A DNA stretch of 64,000 nucleotides from Filobasidium wieringae (Eukaryota > Basidiomycota > Tremellomycetes > Filobasidiales > Filobasidiaceae): assembly GCA_001600055.1 (NCBI GenBank), contig BCIV01000012.1:62474-126473 (forward strand), in the 5' to 3' direction. The notes under the pieces are model-generated. The model was not told the DNA's origin. It did not search any database and saw only the letters and a program-made list of their open reading frames with translations. The translations under genes were made by a program, and so were the position numbers. Shown piece by piece: positions 1-9,611 of this stretch (within the stretch, counting starts at the first letter, position 1; every line of letters starts with the position of its first letter).

Positions 1-1550
1 CCATGCGAGAAGAGTATCATTGATCGACCCGTTCATGTTGAAATTCAGACCTGGGCCCCTCTCAAAGGGGAACAACGGTGCGACTGTGTGTGTGTGTGCG
101 AGTGCGAGTGCGAGTGAACGAGCAGTCGATGGCTGAGCTGTTTACGATTTCCAGGGTTTGTAACTCGCTATTGTTCTTTTCCAGGCGAGCGAGCGAGGGC
201 TGATAAGCGAGCGGTGTGGTGGTGGGTGAAGATTCGCACTAGTGGTGTGTAGCGATTGTTGAGCCCCGCATGGTGGTATATGATTAGGATGTGTGCTATA
301 GGGGAGATGTATAGATGTATAGCTGAGGATGCTAGGTACTAGGCAGGTGTTACTCGTGCGTATCGCCTGTAAAGAAATCTCCGCGTGACCGGAAAGAATA
401 GAAAACAACGACGACACTGATTCCCGATCTCACGCTCGATTACAATTACAATCAATCACTGATCCGTACTCTCTCCCCTTCTCTCTCATTCTCACAGACC
501 CACTCATGCTCATCATACCCCATTCATGCTCCCACCTCAATGTAGCCTGCCTCTCCAGCATCTAGCATTCCTTCCAGCATGACGAACAGCAGAACAACAA
601 CCCTCATTCGCCTTTCGGAGAAAACGCCTCTTTCTGAGATCCACCCGGCGACTCAAAGTCGACCGACCAGCCTCCACCATCACCATCATCTCTATCGCCT
701 CGAATCATCGTATTATCATTCAACCTTGCTCTCAAACATAAACCGCACTTCAGACCAAACCCGATCACGGCCTGTCTTGATCCTCAGGATATAAGATACA
801 AGTATTCATACATCCCTCATCCCCAAGTCCCAAACAACCATCCAGAACCAAGTCGACCCGACGCCTCACCTTCCACGGTCCAGCGGTTGACGCGTGTATC
901 GGAGATGGCGCGGCTCTTGGCACCGCTGCGTACCGGCGATCATATCGGATCTCTCGCTTGTAGAGAATACAGTGTGGCTGTAGTGGCAGATCTCTCTCTT
1001 TGACGTGAGTTGGCTGGTCGCCAAGTCATGGGCCATGTGGATCATGGGGTATAGGCCACAAAGCACAGCGTGTTAGATATGGGTTGTTAGCTAGGTCTCT
1101 TCGGGGATCGATTGTCGATTGTAGTTCACGTTTCGAACCGTCAGATGAGGCCCGACCGAGCGAATGACCGAGCGGAGCGTGGTGGACGGATCCGGTAGGT
1201 TGCTGGTCTCTCGCACGAGCGATGTTATCATGATCGATAGATAGCAAAGTAATAACCCAATACCAGGTCAGCCAGTGCAAGTGATCCAAGTGATCCAAGT
1301 GGCATTGACGATTCGATGTAACGCACGACGGAAGGTTTCGATACCATATCACTCAATCTCGGGATGTTTATTGATTACCCGGTTCAGAGGTCGAACGCGC
1401 TTCGAGATCGAGACCGAGAGATCTGTACGACTTCCGACTATGAATCCACCTATCTAGCCAACTACTCCTCCTCTACCGTTCTTTCATCTTCCTAAACAAA
1501 CCCCCAATCCTCTCAGCAACCCTTCACAACGACCCGACCAGCGTAACGAA
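1..1550. other. intergenic, no supported gene
   Basis: Open frames here are short, overlap in several frames and carry no recognisable motif. A short GT/GAGTGC-type microsatellite lies near 85-117. The stretch may hold the far ends of a gene to the left and the promoter of the DUF952-like gene on the right, but nothing decisive is visible. Confidence 0.6.
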
Positions 1551-2126
1551 ATGTCAACCCCCACGACCCCAAGCACAGCAAGTAGCACAGACTCCACAAC
1601 CTGTTCGACGCTATACAAAATCCTGACTCCCTCTGAACGGTCCGAGTTACCCTCCTCGGCTCCTTGGATCGGGACTTGGTTGGACGTACGTGCCTCTCTC
1701 CCTCTCTCTCCTCTTTTCCCCAACCCAGCACCCTCTAGACCCTACCCCAAAGACCGACACTGACGCTACCGCCCCACCCACATCCAGAAAAAAGACGGCT
1801 TCATCCATCTCTCCACGTCCGCCCAGCTCCCCCTCACCTTGTCCCGATTCTTCAACAAAACCTTTTACCCCGGCCACGAAGTCGTCCTCATGGTCCTCCC
1901 TCGATCGAACATCGACCCCGAGTGTTTGAAATTCGATGAGAGTGAGCATGGAGGAGTGTTCGGGCATATCTACGGGGTGAGTGCGTTACGTCAGAATGGG
2001 GCAGGCTGGTTGTTAACGATGACATGGATGAAAAAGTCGATCGATCCCAGTAAAGCCTTTGTGAAGGAGATAAAAGTGTCGAGGGGGAAAGACGACACGT
2101 TCACCCTCCCCGATCTAGAGTTTTAG
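1551..2126 (+). CDS. DUF952 domain protein
   Basis: Two exons, 1551-1685 and 1788-2126, joined over a 102-nt GT-AG intron, give 157 residues. Just after the junction is the family hallmark KKDGFIHLSTSAQ, followed by a hydrophobic strand region (VVLMVLPRSNI) and an HGG-containing stretch (ESEHGGVFGHIYG). These are typical of the small DUF952 proteins, which are usually 100-130 residues. The N-terminal 45 residues are Ser/Thr-rich, then carry the TLYKILTPSER type strand expected before the hallmark. The biochemical role of the family is not established. The ATG at 1551 is the only one upstream of the conserved region in frame. Confidence 0.8.
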
Positions 2127-2276
2127 AACCACTCATTGTAAAAAGCCCGTGACCCAAAGAAACGAATCATGAGACCGTGCCCAAAAGGTTCCTAGCTTGG
2201 ACGAAAAAAAGGATTCCTATATCTCCCCCTCTTCTCGTCATCTCATCATACAAGCAAGTCTCCACACAGGATCACT

Positions 2277-3500
2277 CTACTCCTCAGGGACCTCGACCGA
2301 ACCATCGTCGATCCCCTCGATAACGTCGTGAGGGTTCTTCCTGTCTACAGTGCATCCGACGGACTGAGCGGTTCCGAGGATCTCCTTGACGGTACCGGCC
2401 AAGTTCTTGGCAAGGGACTTGTGCTGCATCTTACGGGCGATCTGAGAAGAGGTGAAGCGGTCAGAGACGGGGAACCAGATTCAAGTCGCAGGACCAGTGA
2501 ATACTTACGGAGACGATCTCGTCGAAAGCAATGTTACCAGTGTGCTTGATGTTCTTCTCCTTCTTTCGGTCCCTAGGAGGCTCTATAAACAGAAGCAGAC
2601 ACCTCGTCAAAATTCCATCCACAGCCCCATACCCCCTAGTCGTCTCGACTCACCCTTCAAAGCCTTGATGACCAAACTGGAAGCGGAAGGAACGACGGAG
2701 ACCTTGGCCTGACGGTTCTGGATGGTCAACTGGACAGTGACTCGGAGACCTTTCCAGTCGCCGGTAGCCTTGGCGATATCTTCACCGACCTTCTTGGGGG
2801 ACTGTATGCGCGGACAACGAGTAGAGGGAAGGACCAGTAAGTCTCCTGTTCTGTACCTACTCATCCTATAGGTACAAAAAACGTACCAAACCCAAGGGAC
2901 CGATCTTGGGAGCAAGAGCGGAAGAAGCTCCGACTTCTCCTCCGGTAGCACGGAGGTAGATGATCTATTACATTCGAATTTCATCAGTTCACGATTACAG
3001 AGCGGATTCCGGGCGAGGGAAGAGTTGGGTCGTTCGGAATGGCTTGAGCGAGGTTTGATCCGAGGCGAGAGGTTGTTTGAGAGAGCATGGGTACGAGGAG
3101 GTATGCTATGGAGCGATGTCGAGATGATGTATGAGATGGCTAGGTCTAGATATAGTGGTGAGGATTGTGTTTTCCAGGGAAACGGATCGCAGGTTTTGAA
3201 TCGGTTTGCGATCCGTGAATAAGGACTGATGACAGATTTATTTACGCCATTATCGAATGCGACTGAAAACTTTCGCTTGTGCCGATAATCGTTGCTCCTT
3301 GATGACTATTCCGTTGGCTCTTTGGATACCGCTACATCCTGTTCCTATTTGTCCATACTCGTGATCCTCCCGCCTCTCTGTTACTTGCAGAACCTGTTGC
3401 TCATTCCAAGCGCTTTGCCTGATTCCAAACGACCCGACTTTCCCTCGTGCCCGATATTGCGACCCACCTTGATCTCGTTGGGGTCGATCTTGGGGGCCAT
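2277..3500 (-). CDS. RPL12: 60S ribosomal protein L12 (uL11)
   Basis: Five exons on the minus strand (3500-3468, 2964-2887, 2801-2654, 2582-2509, 2441-2277) encode 165 residues, the normal length. The protein begins [11 protein letters not shown] and continues with [30 protein letters not shown] and the C-terminal AQSVGCTVD motif, all diagnostic for eukaryotic uL11. It sits at the base of the ribosomal stalk and helps bind rRNA at the GTPase centre. The first intron is 503 nt, far longer than the others (about 65-90 nt), and holds a perfect 10-bp hairpin at 3182-3216. Transcription diverges from RACK1 across a 611-bp shared intergenic region. Confidence 0.96.
3182..3216. repeat. perfect 10-bp inverted repeat in RPL12 intron 1
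   Basis: The arms acggatcgca and tgcgatccgt (3182-3191 and 3207-3216) are exact reverse complements separated by 15 nt. It lies inside the unusually long first intron of RPL12 and could fold in the pre-mRNA. I could not match it to a known snoRNA: no convincing C and D boxes, and no clear H box plus ACA at the right spacing. Confidence 0.6.
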
Positions 3501-4111
3501 CTTGATGAAGTTGAACTAGTGGTGGTGGTCTCGAACGAAGAAGAGCGAGATGAAGGCGGGGCGGGATGTATAGAGTGAAGGGGTTAGGGGATGATTTACT
3601 GCTTGGGAGTTGTGGTTGGGCTGAGGCTGGGAGCGCTGAGTGGTGAGACCGGGCTGGGCGTGGACGAGGGAACTGGCGGGAGGCAGCGAGTCGTGCAGTG
3701 TCAAGTCAGGTGGTTCCCAGTGGAAGCGCACTCGACCAGAAGTCGTTGCCGTAATGAGATGTTGAGTGGTAAGCGCGATATAGCTTGATCAGGTTCACCT
3801 CAGGTCCACGCTCAACTCGGCTGTAACACCGAGAGCGACCTCCACTTTGTGGGTGGCCATTCATTCACGCTCGATCACAAGCGCATCCGTTACCCAGCCT
3901 GAACCTACTGTGTGCGCTTCCAGTTGTCACCCAAACTCCCCGTGACGACCTCTCAGCGCGCCCTTCCCGCCCAAGTCCCCTGCTACGCCCAGTCTCCGTT
4001 CTCCATCCCTCAGTCTCTCACTCTCTCTCAGCGACAAAGAGGACATCAACTCCCCCTTATCCCTCACCACTTCATCCCCATCAAAAGGCTCGTTCTCTCA
4101 AGCTAGCAATC
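3501..4111. promoter_or_regulatory. divergent RPL12 / RACK1 promoter region
   Basis: The 611 bp between the two divergent start codons must carry both promoters. It contains GCGCTGAG at 3633-3640, its reverse complement CTCAGCGC at 3952-3959, and a nearby tcccgccca (3965-3973). The same two elements recur between RPL38 and RPL8 (12962-12981), which suggests shared control of ribosome genes. The binding factor is unknown. The last 100 bp before RACK1 are pyrimidine-rich, as is usual for fungal translation-gene leaders. Confidence 0.5.
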
Positions 4112-5723
4112 ATGTCTGAATCTCTCGTCTACAAGGGATCCCTCGAAGGACACGGAGGATGGGTCACCGCCATCGCGACCTCGTCCGAGAACCCGGACAT
4201 GATCTTGACCGCTTCCAGGGGTGAGTCGGAGGGCTCTATGCGAGGGAACGTTTGGGTTTCGTAGCAGGAGTACGAGCGGGAGTCAGGAGAGCAGCAATTT
4301 GGATCACAATTGGCGGAAATGATGGAATGTGGATGAAATCTGGGAAGGGCACAAATCAATCGAGCAAGAGGTCTTTACATGGCATATTCGAGTCCTGCTG
4401 CTCCTGGCTCCCATCGCACTCCTATCGCGGAACCCAACGACCTCGAATGATTACAGGACGCCGACTGATGGTAATTTCCCGAATTTTATAGACAAGTCCA
4501 TCATCGTCTGGCAGCTCACCCGTGACGACAACGACTACGGTTTCCCCAAGAAGATCCTCAAGGGACACAACCACTTCGTCTCTGACGTTGTCATCTCTTC
4601 TGACGGTGGGTTTCGCATATCCCGAAGTCGAACATCTGGGAGAGAGAACTTACATTCACATCGCCATGTGCTTCAGGTCAATTCGCCCTCTCCTCTTCTT
4701 GGGACCACACCCTTCGTCTTTGGGACCTTAACACCGGAGCGACCACCCGTCGTTTCGTAGGTCACACTGCCGATGTCCTTTCCGTCTCTTTCTCGGCCGA
4801 CAACAGGCAGATCGTCTCTGCTTCCCGAGACAAGAGCATCAAGCTTTGGAACACTTTGGGAGAGTGCAAGTTTGACATCAAGGAGGAGGGTCACACCGAG
4901 TGGGTCTCGTGTGTACGATTCTCCCCCAACCCTTTGAACCCCGTCATCGTTTCCGCTGGATGGGACAAGGTCGTCAAGGTGAGCGTCATTTTGAATTCAG
5001 ATCGTCTCGTTTTGTTTCGTCGAATCGTCGACAAGACTCGGCACCCAATGGATATCACTGGATCCACCTTGAATGATGATCTGAAAATATTTGCTACTTC
5101 AGAGGGGAAATATCAAGCCCCGATGAGACTATACTTTTCCACCAAGATCGCTGACAATAACTCCCCTTCCACGATTCGTCTCGGTATCGAACGACTCGCA
5201 AACCGAAACTGACCTACCCGTTACTTTCCTTTGCGAACCAGGTCTGGGAGCTTTCCAAGTGCAAGCTCAAGACCAACCACCACGGACACACCGGATACAT
5301 CAACACCCTCTCCGTCTCCCCCGACGGTTCTTTGGCCGCCTCTGGTGGAAAGGACGGAATCACCATGCTCTGGGACTTGAACGAGGGCAAACACTTGTAC
5401 TCTTTGGAGGCTGGTGACATTGTCAACGCTTTGGTCTTCTCCCCCAACAGGTACTGGTTGTGTGCCGCCACCGCTTCGTGCATCAAGATCTTCGACTTGG
5501 AGAGCAAGTGAGTGTCCAGATGGCGCGTTGTGTTCTGAGGGAATATATGTTGACCGCTGTTGCCTTGCTCCACAGGTCCATCGTTGACGAGCTCAAGCCC
5601 GACTCTTTGTCCAACGACAACACCAAGACCCCCGAGGCCATCTCCCTCGCCTGGTCCGCTGACGGTCAGACCCTCTTCGCTGGTCTTTCCGACAACACCG
5701 TCCGTGTCTGGACCGTCGTATAA
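4112..5723 (+). CDS. RACK1: RACK1/Cpc2/Asc1 G-beta-like ribosomal scaffold
   Basis: Five exons (4112-4220, 4492-4605, 4677-4978, 5242-5507, 5576-5723) give a 312-residue, seven-WD-repeat propeller. Visible repeat ends include [54 protein letters not shown] and NTVRVWTVV. The [12 protein letters not shown] and [12 protein letters not shown] blades are typical of RACK1. The protein binds the head of the 40S subunit and links signalling kinases to translation; in pathogenic Cryptococcus the orthologue is called Gib2. Intron 3 is 263 nt because it carries a U24 snoRNA (5069-5157). Intron 1 is 271 nt, and I found no RNA in it. Confidence 0.97.
5069..5157 (+). ncRNA. snR24: U24 box C/D snoRNA in RACK1 intron 3
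   Basis: Inside the third RACK1 intron there is a C box (atgatga, 5073-5079), a C'-like box (cgatgag, 5121-5127) and a D box (ctga, 5151-5154), with a short TTG/CAA terminal stem. The two guide stretches, atatttgctactt (5087-5099) and caccaagatc (5140-5149), are complementary to the neighbouring conserved large-subunit rRNA segments AGTAGCAAAT and GATCTTGG. Those are the known targets of U24, which directs 2'-O-methylation there. Budding yeast also carries this snoRNA (snR24) in the intron of its RACK1 orthologue ASC1, while the human copy is in RPL7A. Ends are approximate to a few nucleotides. Confidence 0.9.
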
Positions 5724-6177
5724 TCGTCTCGACACGGGTCGTGCCAAGAGAAGAAAAGGACGACGCTCGAGTGAGATCCGAGGGATGAAGGGTCGATCTC
5801 GTGTTCGGCGTTCAGACTTGATCGGGAAGAGAGGGGAAGGGGGGTAGAACCATTTCCCAAATGTATGACTTAACGAGATGAGATGTGCCCGTTTCCCTCT
5901 GAAATCACGTTCCCGAGTCCAGCTGTGTTTTCTCCAAGCGCAGTTCGTGCTGTGACAAGATCCCGAATGGCCATTCTCGAATCTGTTACACTTCCTTTGA
6001 TTGGCTTCTCCTACAGGGGAATTAGGGGTAAAAGGGAGTGTGACATATGTGACAGAAGGTGTATCTGACCTCGGGATGAGCATATAAATAGTTTGGGCGT
6101 ACCAGATATCGAGAATGAGCACCTCAGTAGGCTATCTTACAATCCCAGCGAGAAACAGTCTCTTACCACCGACCAGA
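5724..6177. other. RACK1 3' region and upstream region of secreted protein A
   Basis: No conserved coding sequence. A 302-residue antisense open frame covers this stretch and the end of RACK1, but it is Ser/Arg/Pro-rich, lacks motifs and runs opposite a highly conserved exon, so it is taken as chance. The region presumably contains the RACK1 terminator and the promoter of the next gene. Confidence 0.6.
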
Positions 6178-7301
6178 ATGGCCAGATATTCCATCTTTAT
6201 TAGTCTTCTCGGGTTACTTTCCAGCACGACATGTGGGTTACTTGTGTCACATGCCTGCCGATAAGGCCAAAGAGTGATTGGTTCTGCGCACATAGGTATG
6301 GCTCAGGATCCAAACGTTCAGCCCGTCGATCCTATTCTGAAAAAAATAGATGACTTGCAATTGGTCAATACGGCGGTCGAAGACTGTCTCAAGAAGGGTG
6401 GAATTCCGCTTTGGCACGATGCAGATCAGGCGCTTCCGGCATACACCGATATCAACCAGGGGGTCGTTCAGGACAAGGAATGGACCCCGACAATCCTCGA
6501 CATGAAGGAGTCAGCGAGGCTGGCCGTCATGGTGGCATTGACCAGGGTGAGTACGCTCGCTTCGAATACGAGCGACGCTGAGGTCAGTTTCGTCGTCTAG
6601 GTGAATCCGCTTTGGATGAGTCAGCACTTCCTCCGACCTGATGGCAGCAAAGATACGGTGCCTTGGTGCCCACAGGCAGTAGCCATTCGGTTCCAAGACC
6701 CTTTTCATAATCTCACCTTATCAGACCAGGCATTACAGAACCAAGCTGCGAATTTTGTGGACTCAATTTCTGTGTCGAATTCGACAGCATCAAAAGGAGA
6801 GCCTTGGGCATGGTCCTTCCTCATAGAGGCTGTATTTGCTTGGCCTGACAAGGCTGCTTCGCCTGACGAGGTATCAATTCGTGATAGTTTAGACATGATC
6901 GGTAACAACAATCTCCCAGGATACCTGAAGACGTTTTTCGCCTACTTTGCAGAAAAGTCCGAGGGCATGGTTCATAGTATCTTGGACGACAATGCCAACA
7001 CCCCCGCAGTTACATCAGCAATCAATAACGCGGCTACACACGTACGTTTGATTCGCATCGCCAAGGGGAAACCAGTGAGCTAATCAGAAGCCTACCCTAG
7101 CCTACGATCATTCAATACACATATCCCCTGGAATCTCTGGGATCCATGTTCTATGCAGTACTTAATAGCGAAGCAGACGGCAAGAATCTACGGGTGTACA
7201 ACCATATAGCGGGCAAGGAAGACGTGATCGAGAACTATATCTCGAAGAAAGGACTTCAACTGTTTTATATCGAAGACTGGAACCCGAAGAATAGTAAATA
7301 A
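6178..7301 (+). CDS. secreted calpain-fold-like pseudoprotease, paralogue A
   Basis: Four exons (6178-6232, 6296-6546, 6601-7041, 7101-7301) give 315 residues. Residues 1-19 (MARYSIFISLLGLLSSTTC) form a signal peptide, and sequons NLT and NST fit a secreted glycoprotein. Intron phases (1, 0, 0) match those of paralogue B. Features reminiscent of the calpain (C2) catalytic fold, in order: DMKESARLAVMVAL where active enzymes have DxxQGxxGDCWxLAAL; WSFLIEAVFAW where they have WxxLLEKAYA; and MFYAVLNSEADGKNLRVYN where they have HAYxV followed by RNPWG. The Cys and His positions are replaced (Leu/Ala, Phe) while the Asn remains, so it is probably inactive. The fold assignment is my inference; the gene model is better supported. 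Cys at EDC and PWC could pair. Confidence 0.75.
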
Positions 7302-8460
7302 GCGAGCGGATGGATACGATCTCTGACCTCCAACAATTACCATAGAATAACCTTGTAAAGAGGATTTAGTTCACACTCGCTATAACAAGATTGGTTTGAT
7401 AGGGCGCTTGCCTAGAACCCGTCATCCCAAGTGATAGGACTTCGCAAGTTGTCTAGTGAATGCACTTAGAAATGGACCTCATTCCCTCTTCACCCGTTGG
7501 TGACACTCCTGAGATCGGCTGACAGTTTACCCTTTCATATTGCCACATACTGAGCTATCCAGCTCTCGAATCACCGTATGGTGGTGACACGGAACGCTAT
7601 CCAGATCGGAGGATCTGGTAAGCACTATTTGGAAGCACGCAACAACGATCAAGTAGTCGAGCTTCGCAACCCGCATTCTGACTAAATAGCTCATCTCTTC
7701 GACAAACGCAGTCGAGCCCTCGAGATGGGACCAGACGCCTACGAGAACCGTCCGATTCGTTATCACAAGCACCTCTGTTCCTGATTTGGCAATGTGTCCA
7801 TTCCGAATAGCCGGGAAAAGGTCGTGTTCCTCCACTTCGTATTCGGTGTACGGCGTAAAAACAACTGTGAAATTTTCTGGCAAACTCATTGCACCAAGAC
7901 GTTGAGCTCGCCGCAGCATCTCCCCCCTCAGTTTCTGTGTGGTGTATGCGTCACAAGGGACGTAAACAACTGATGTGACAGATTGATAAATCAGCTGAGA
8001 TTTTTCGCATATCGCAGAGCGGGCAGTACAGATACAACCCTTCCCCTATTCCTGCGCGCAAGAACGGGATGTCACTGCTTTAGTAGTTATGTACTCCAGC
8101 GTGACCATCAACTCAGCTTGACACCATCATGTGCGATCTCTTCAAGCATCCATCTATCACTCCTTGCCAAACCAGGACTCGACTCGAATCGCGCATTCTC
8201 TTTCCTATGTATCGTTTAAGTTGAAACAATCACATGGTCACGCAATGGCTGACCACGGGATGAAACGGTAGATCCTTTCTCAATATTGCCGGCCCGCGGG
8301 TCAGGAACAAAAGAGGCGAACATAATTTCTCATGCTTCAAAATGATCCTGGTGAAGGGGCTTGTCCTCATAAAGTGCTTCCAGGAAACATTGGTCTTGCC
8401 ATTCTATAATGAGCCTTCGTGAAAGATACATGTCAAACCAATACCACACGTTCTTACGAA
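7302..8460. other. spacer between tandem paralogues
   Basis: This 1.16-kb spacer separates paralogues A and B. It contains one minus-strand open frame of 130 codons (7527-7919) described separately. The remainder has only short frames. The last 100 bp should hold the promoter of paralogue B. Confidence 0.5.
7527..7919 (-). CDS. possible minus-strand gene or exon, unknown
   Basis: A 130-codon frame whose first half (NFTVVFTPYTEYEVEEHDL, then EVLVITNRTVLVGVW) has protein-like alternation of polar and hydrophobic residues. The second half, after FVEEMSYLV, is less convincing and could be intron read-through. I recognise no family. It lies between two duplicated secreted-protein genes on the opposite strand, so it may be a real small gene, a decayed one, or chance. 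Upstream exons could not be resolved. Confidence 0.25.
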   Translation of the reverse strand: MLRRAQRLGAMSLPENFTVVFTPYTEYEVEEHDLFPAIRNGHIAKSGTEVLVITNRTVLVGVWSHLEGSTAFVEEMSYLVRMRVAKLDYLIVVACFQIVLTRSSDLDSVPCHHHTVIRELDSSVCGNMKG

Positions 8461-9548
8461 ATGTTCAAGCTGTCATTTTCAACGAGATGTTTTTCATGTC
8501 TGCTGGTCAGCATGTTGTGTCAGTCTACCCTCAGATCCGCATCTTTTGGAAGGAACTAACGTCTCTTCGACTTTGTGCGACTAGGGACACTGAACGTATG
8601 TTCACTTCCAGCCTTCGATCGAAGGCAATCGGGACAATCGGGAACATGCCTACAGGATGGAGGTTTGCCACTCTGGAGTAACGCAATCAACCCGAGCTTC
8701 GAGGACATCAACAGCCATTTAGAACCGAACAAGGACATCCAAACGGCAAGTCAGTTGTCCAAAAAGGACTTGCAATCTTCAGCGAGATTGGCAACCATGG
8801 CTGTTATGGCCATGGTAAGTAGCTTTGCAAGCGCGATTGAACATTTATCGGCTGATTTCGTTCGATTACAGCATGATACCGAGTGGGTGGATAGCAGGTT
8901 TAACTTGACGAACGCTGATGACCAGGCAACATGTATCAAAGGAGGAATGCAAGTGCTTTGGGCCGATAGTACCATCAACTATAGCCTCAAGGACGTTAAA
9001 TCGATTTCTTCTATGTTGCGTAAAAAAAAACCAAGCAAGAAACCGAGCTTATCGGATATCTTCTATGCCGGAGAATGGTATTGGCCATTCATATTGGAAG
9101 ATGCCTATAAATCGATGCACGTCAACGGTCTAGATAGCTTAGGAAAACATATGCAAACACAATATGCCCAGACCTTCTTCAGTCTTTCCGCAGGAAAAGA
9201 AATCAACACTTTCTCATCAGGAGACAGTAATGAAAGCGATATGGAAGACGCATTGAGATCTGCTTCGTCCGTTGTAAGCATTCAGCGCCACGTTAGTCAG
9301 ATTCTGCGCTGATGATCACCGTTCCGTTTCGTCAGCCTACGATAATCCAGTTGTACAAGGGACAACTGTACTATCCCGTTCTGGAAGCCAAAGACGGGCT
9401 TAATGGAAATATCACGATTTACAATTACGCCACAGGTACCAAAGACGAGGTTGTTTGCAAGAAGGAGGATGTGACAGTATTTTACGTTGAGAGCGACGTG
9501 ATCGCGCACGCTACGCGGACGTCTCTCGTATCCCCTACGTCTGTCTGA
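8461..9548 (+). CDS. secreted calpain-fold-like pseudoprotease, paralogue B
   Basis: Four exons (8461-8518, 8585-8814, 8872-9291, 9336-9548) give 306 residues, with intron positions and phases equivalent to paralogue A. A signal peptide (MFKLSFSTRCFSCLLVSML) starts the protein; the phase-1 intron after it has a good aactaac branch site. Shared blocks with A are CLQDGGLPLW, DLQSSARLATMAVMA, GEWYWPFILEDAYKSM and YYPVLEAKDGLNGNITIYN. The block with WPFILEDAYKSM is close to the calpain WxxLLEKAYAKL helix, but the nucleophile position is Leu/Ala and the His position Tyr. Sequons NLT, NYS and NIT support secretion. Intron 2 (57 nt) lacks a stop, so gene finders may wrongly retain it. Function is unknown. 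Confidence 0.75.
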
Positions 9549-9611
9549 AGCATGATGAATCTCGCTCTTGATATTGTAAGGTCAAAAATACACCATGATT
9601 ATTGATTGGTA

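Noticed and set aside
4221..4491. possible second snoRNA in RACK1 intron 1
   Set aside because: An atgatgg and a ctga exist but about 150 nt apart, with no terminal stem and no rRNA complementarity.
5214..6122. 302-residue minus-strand frame over the end of RACK1
   Set aside because: Antisense to conserved WD-repeat exons, low-complexity composition, no family resemblance.
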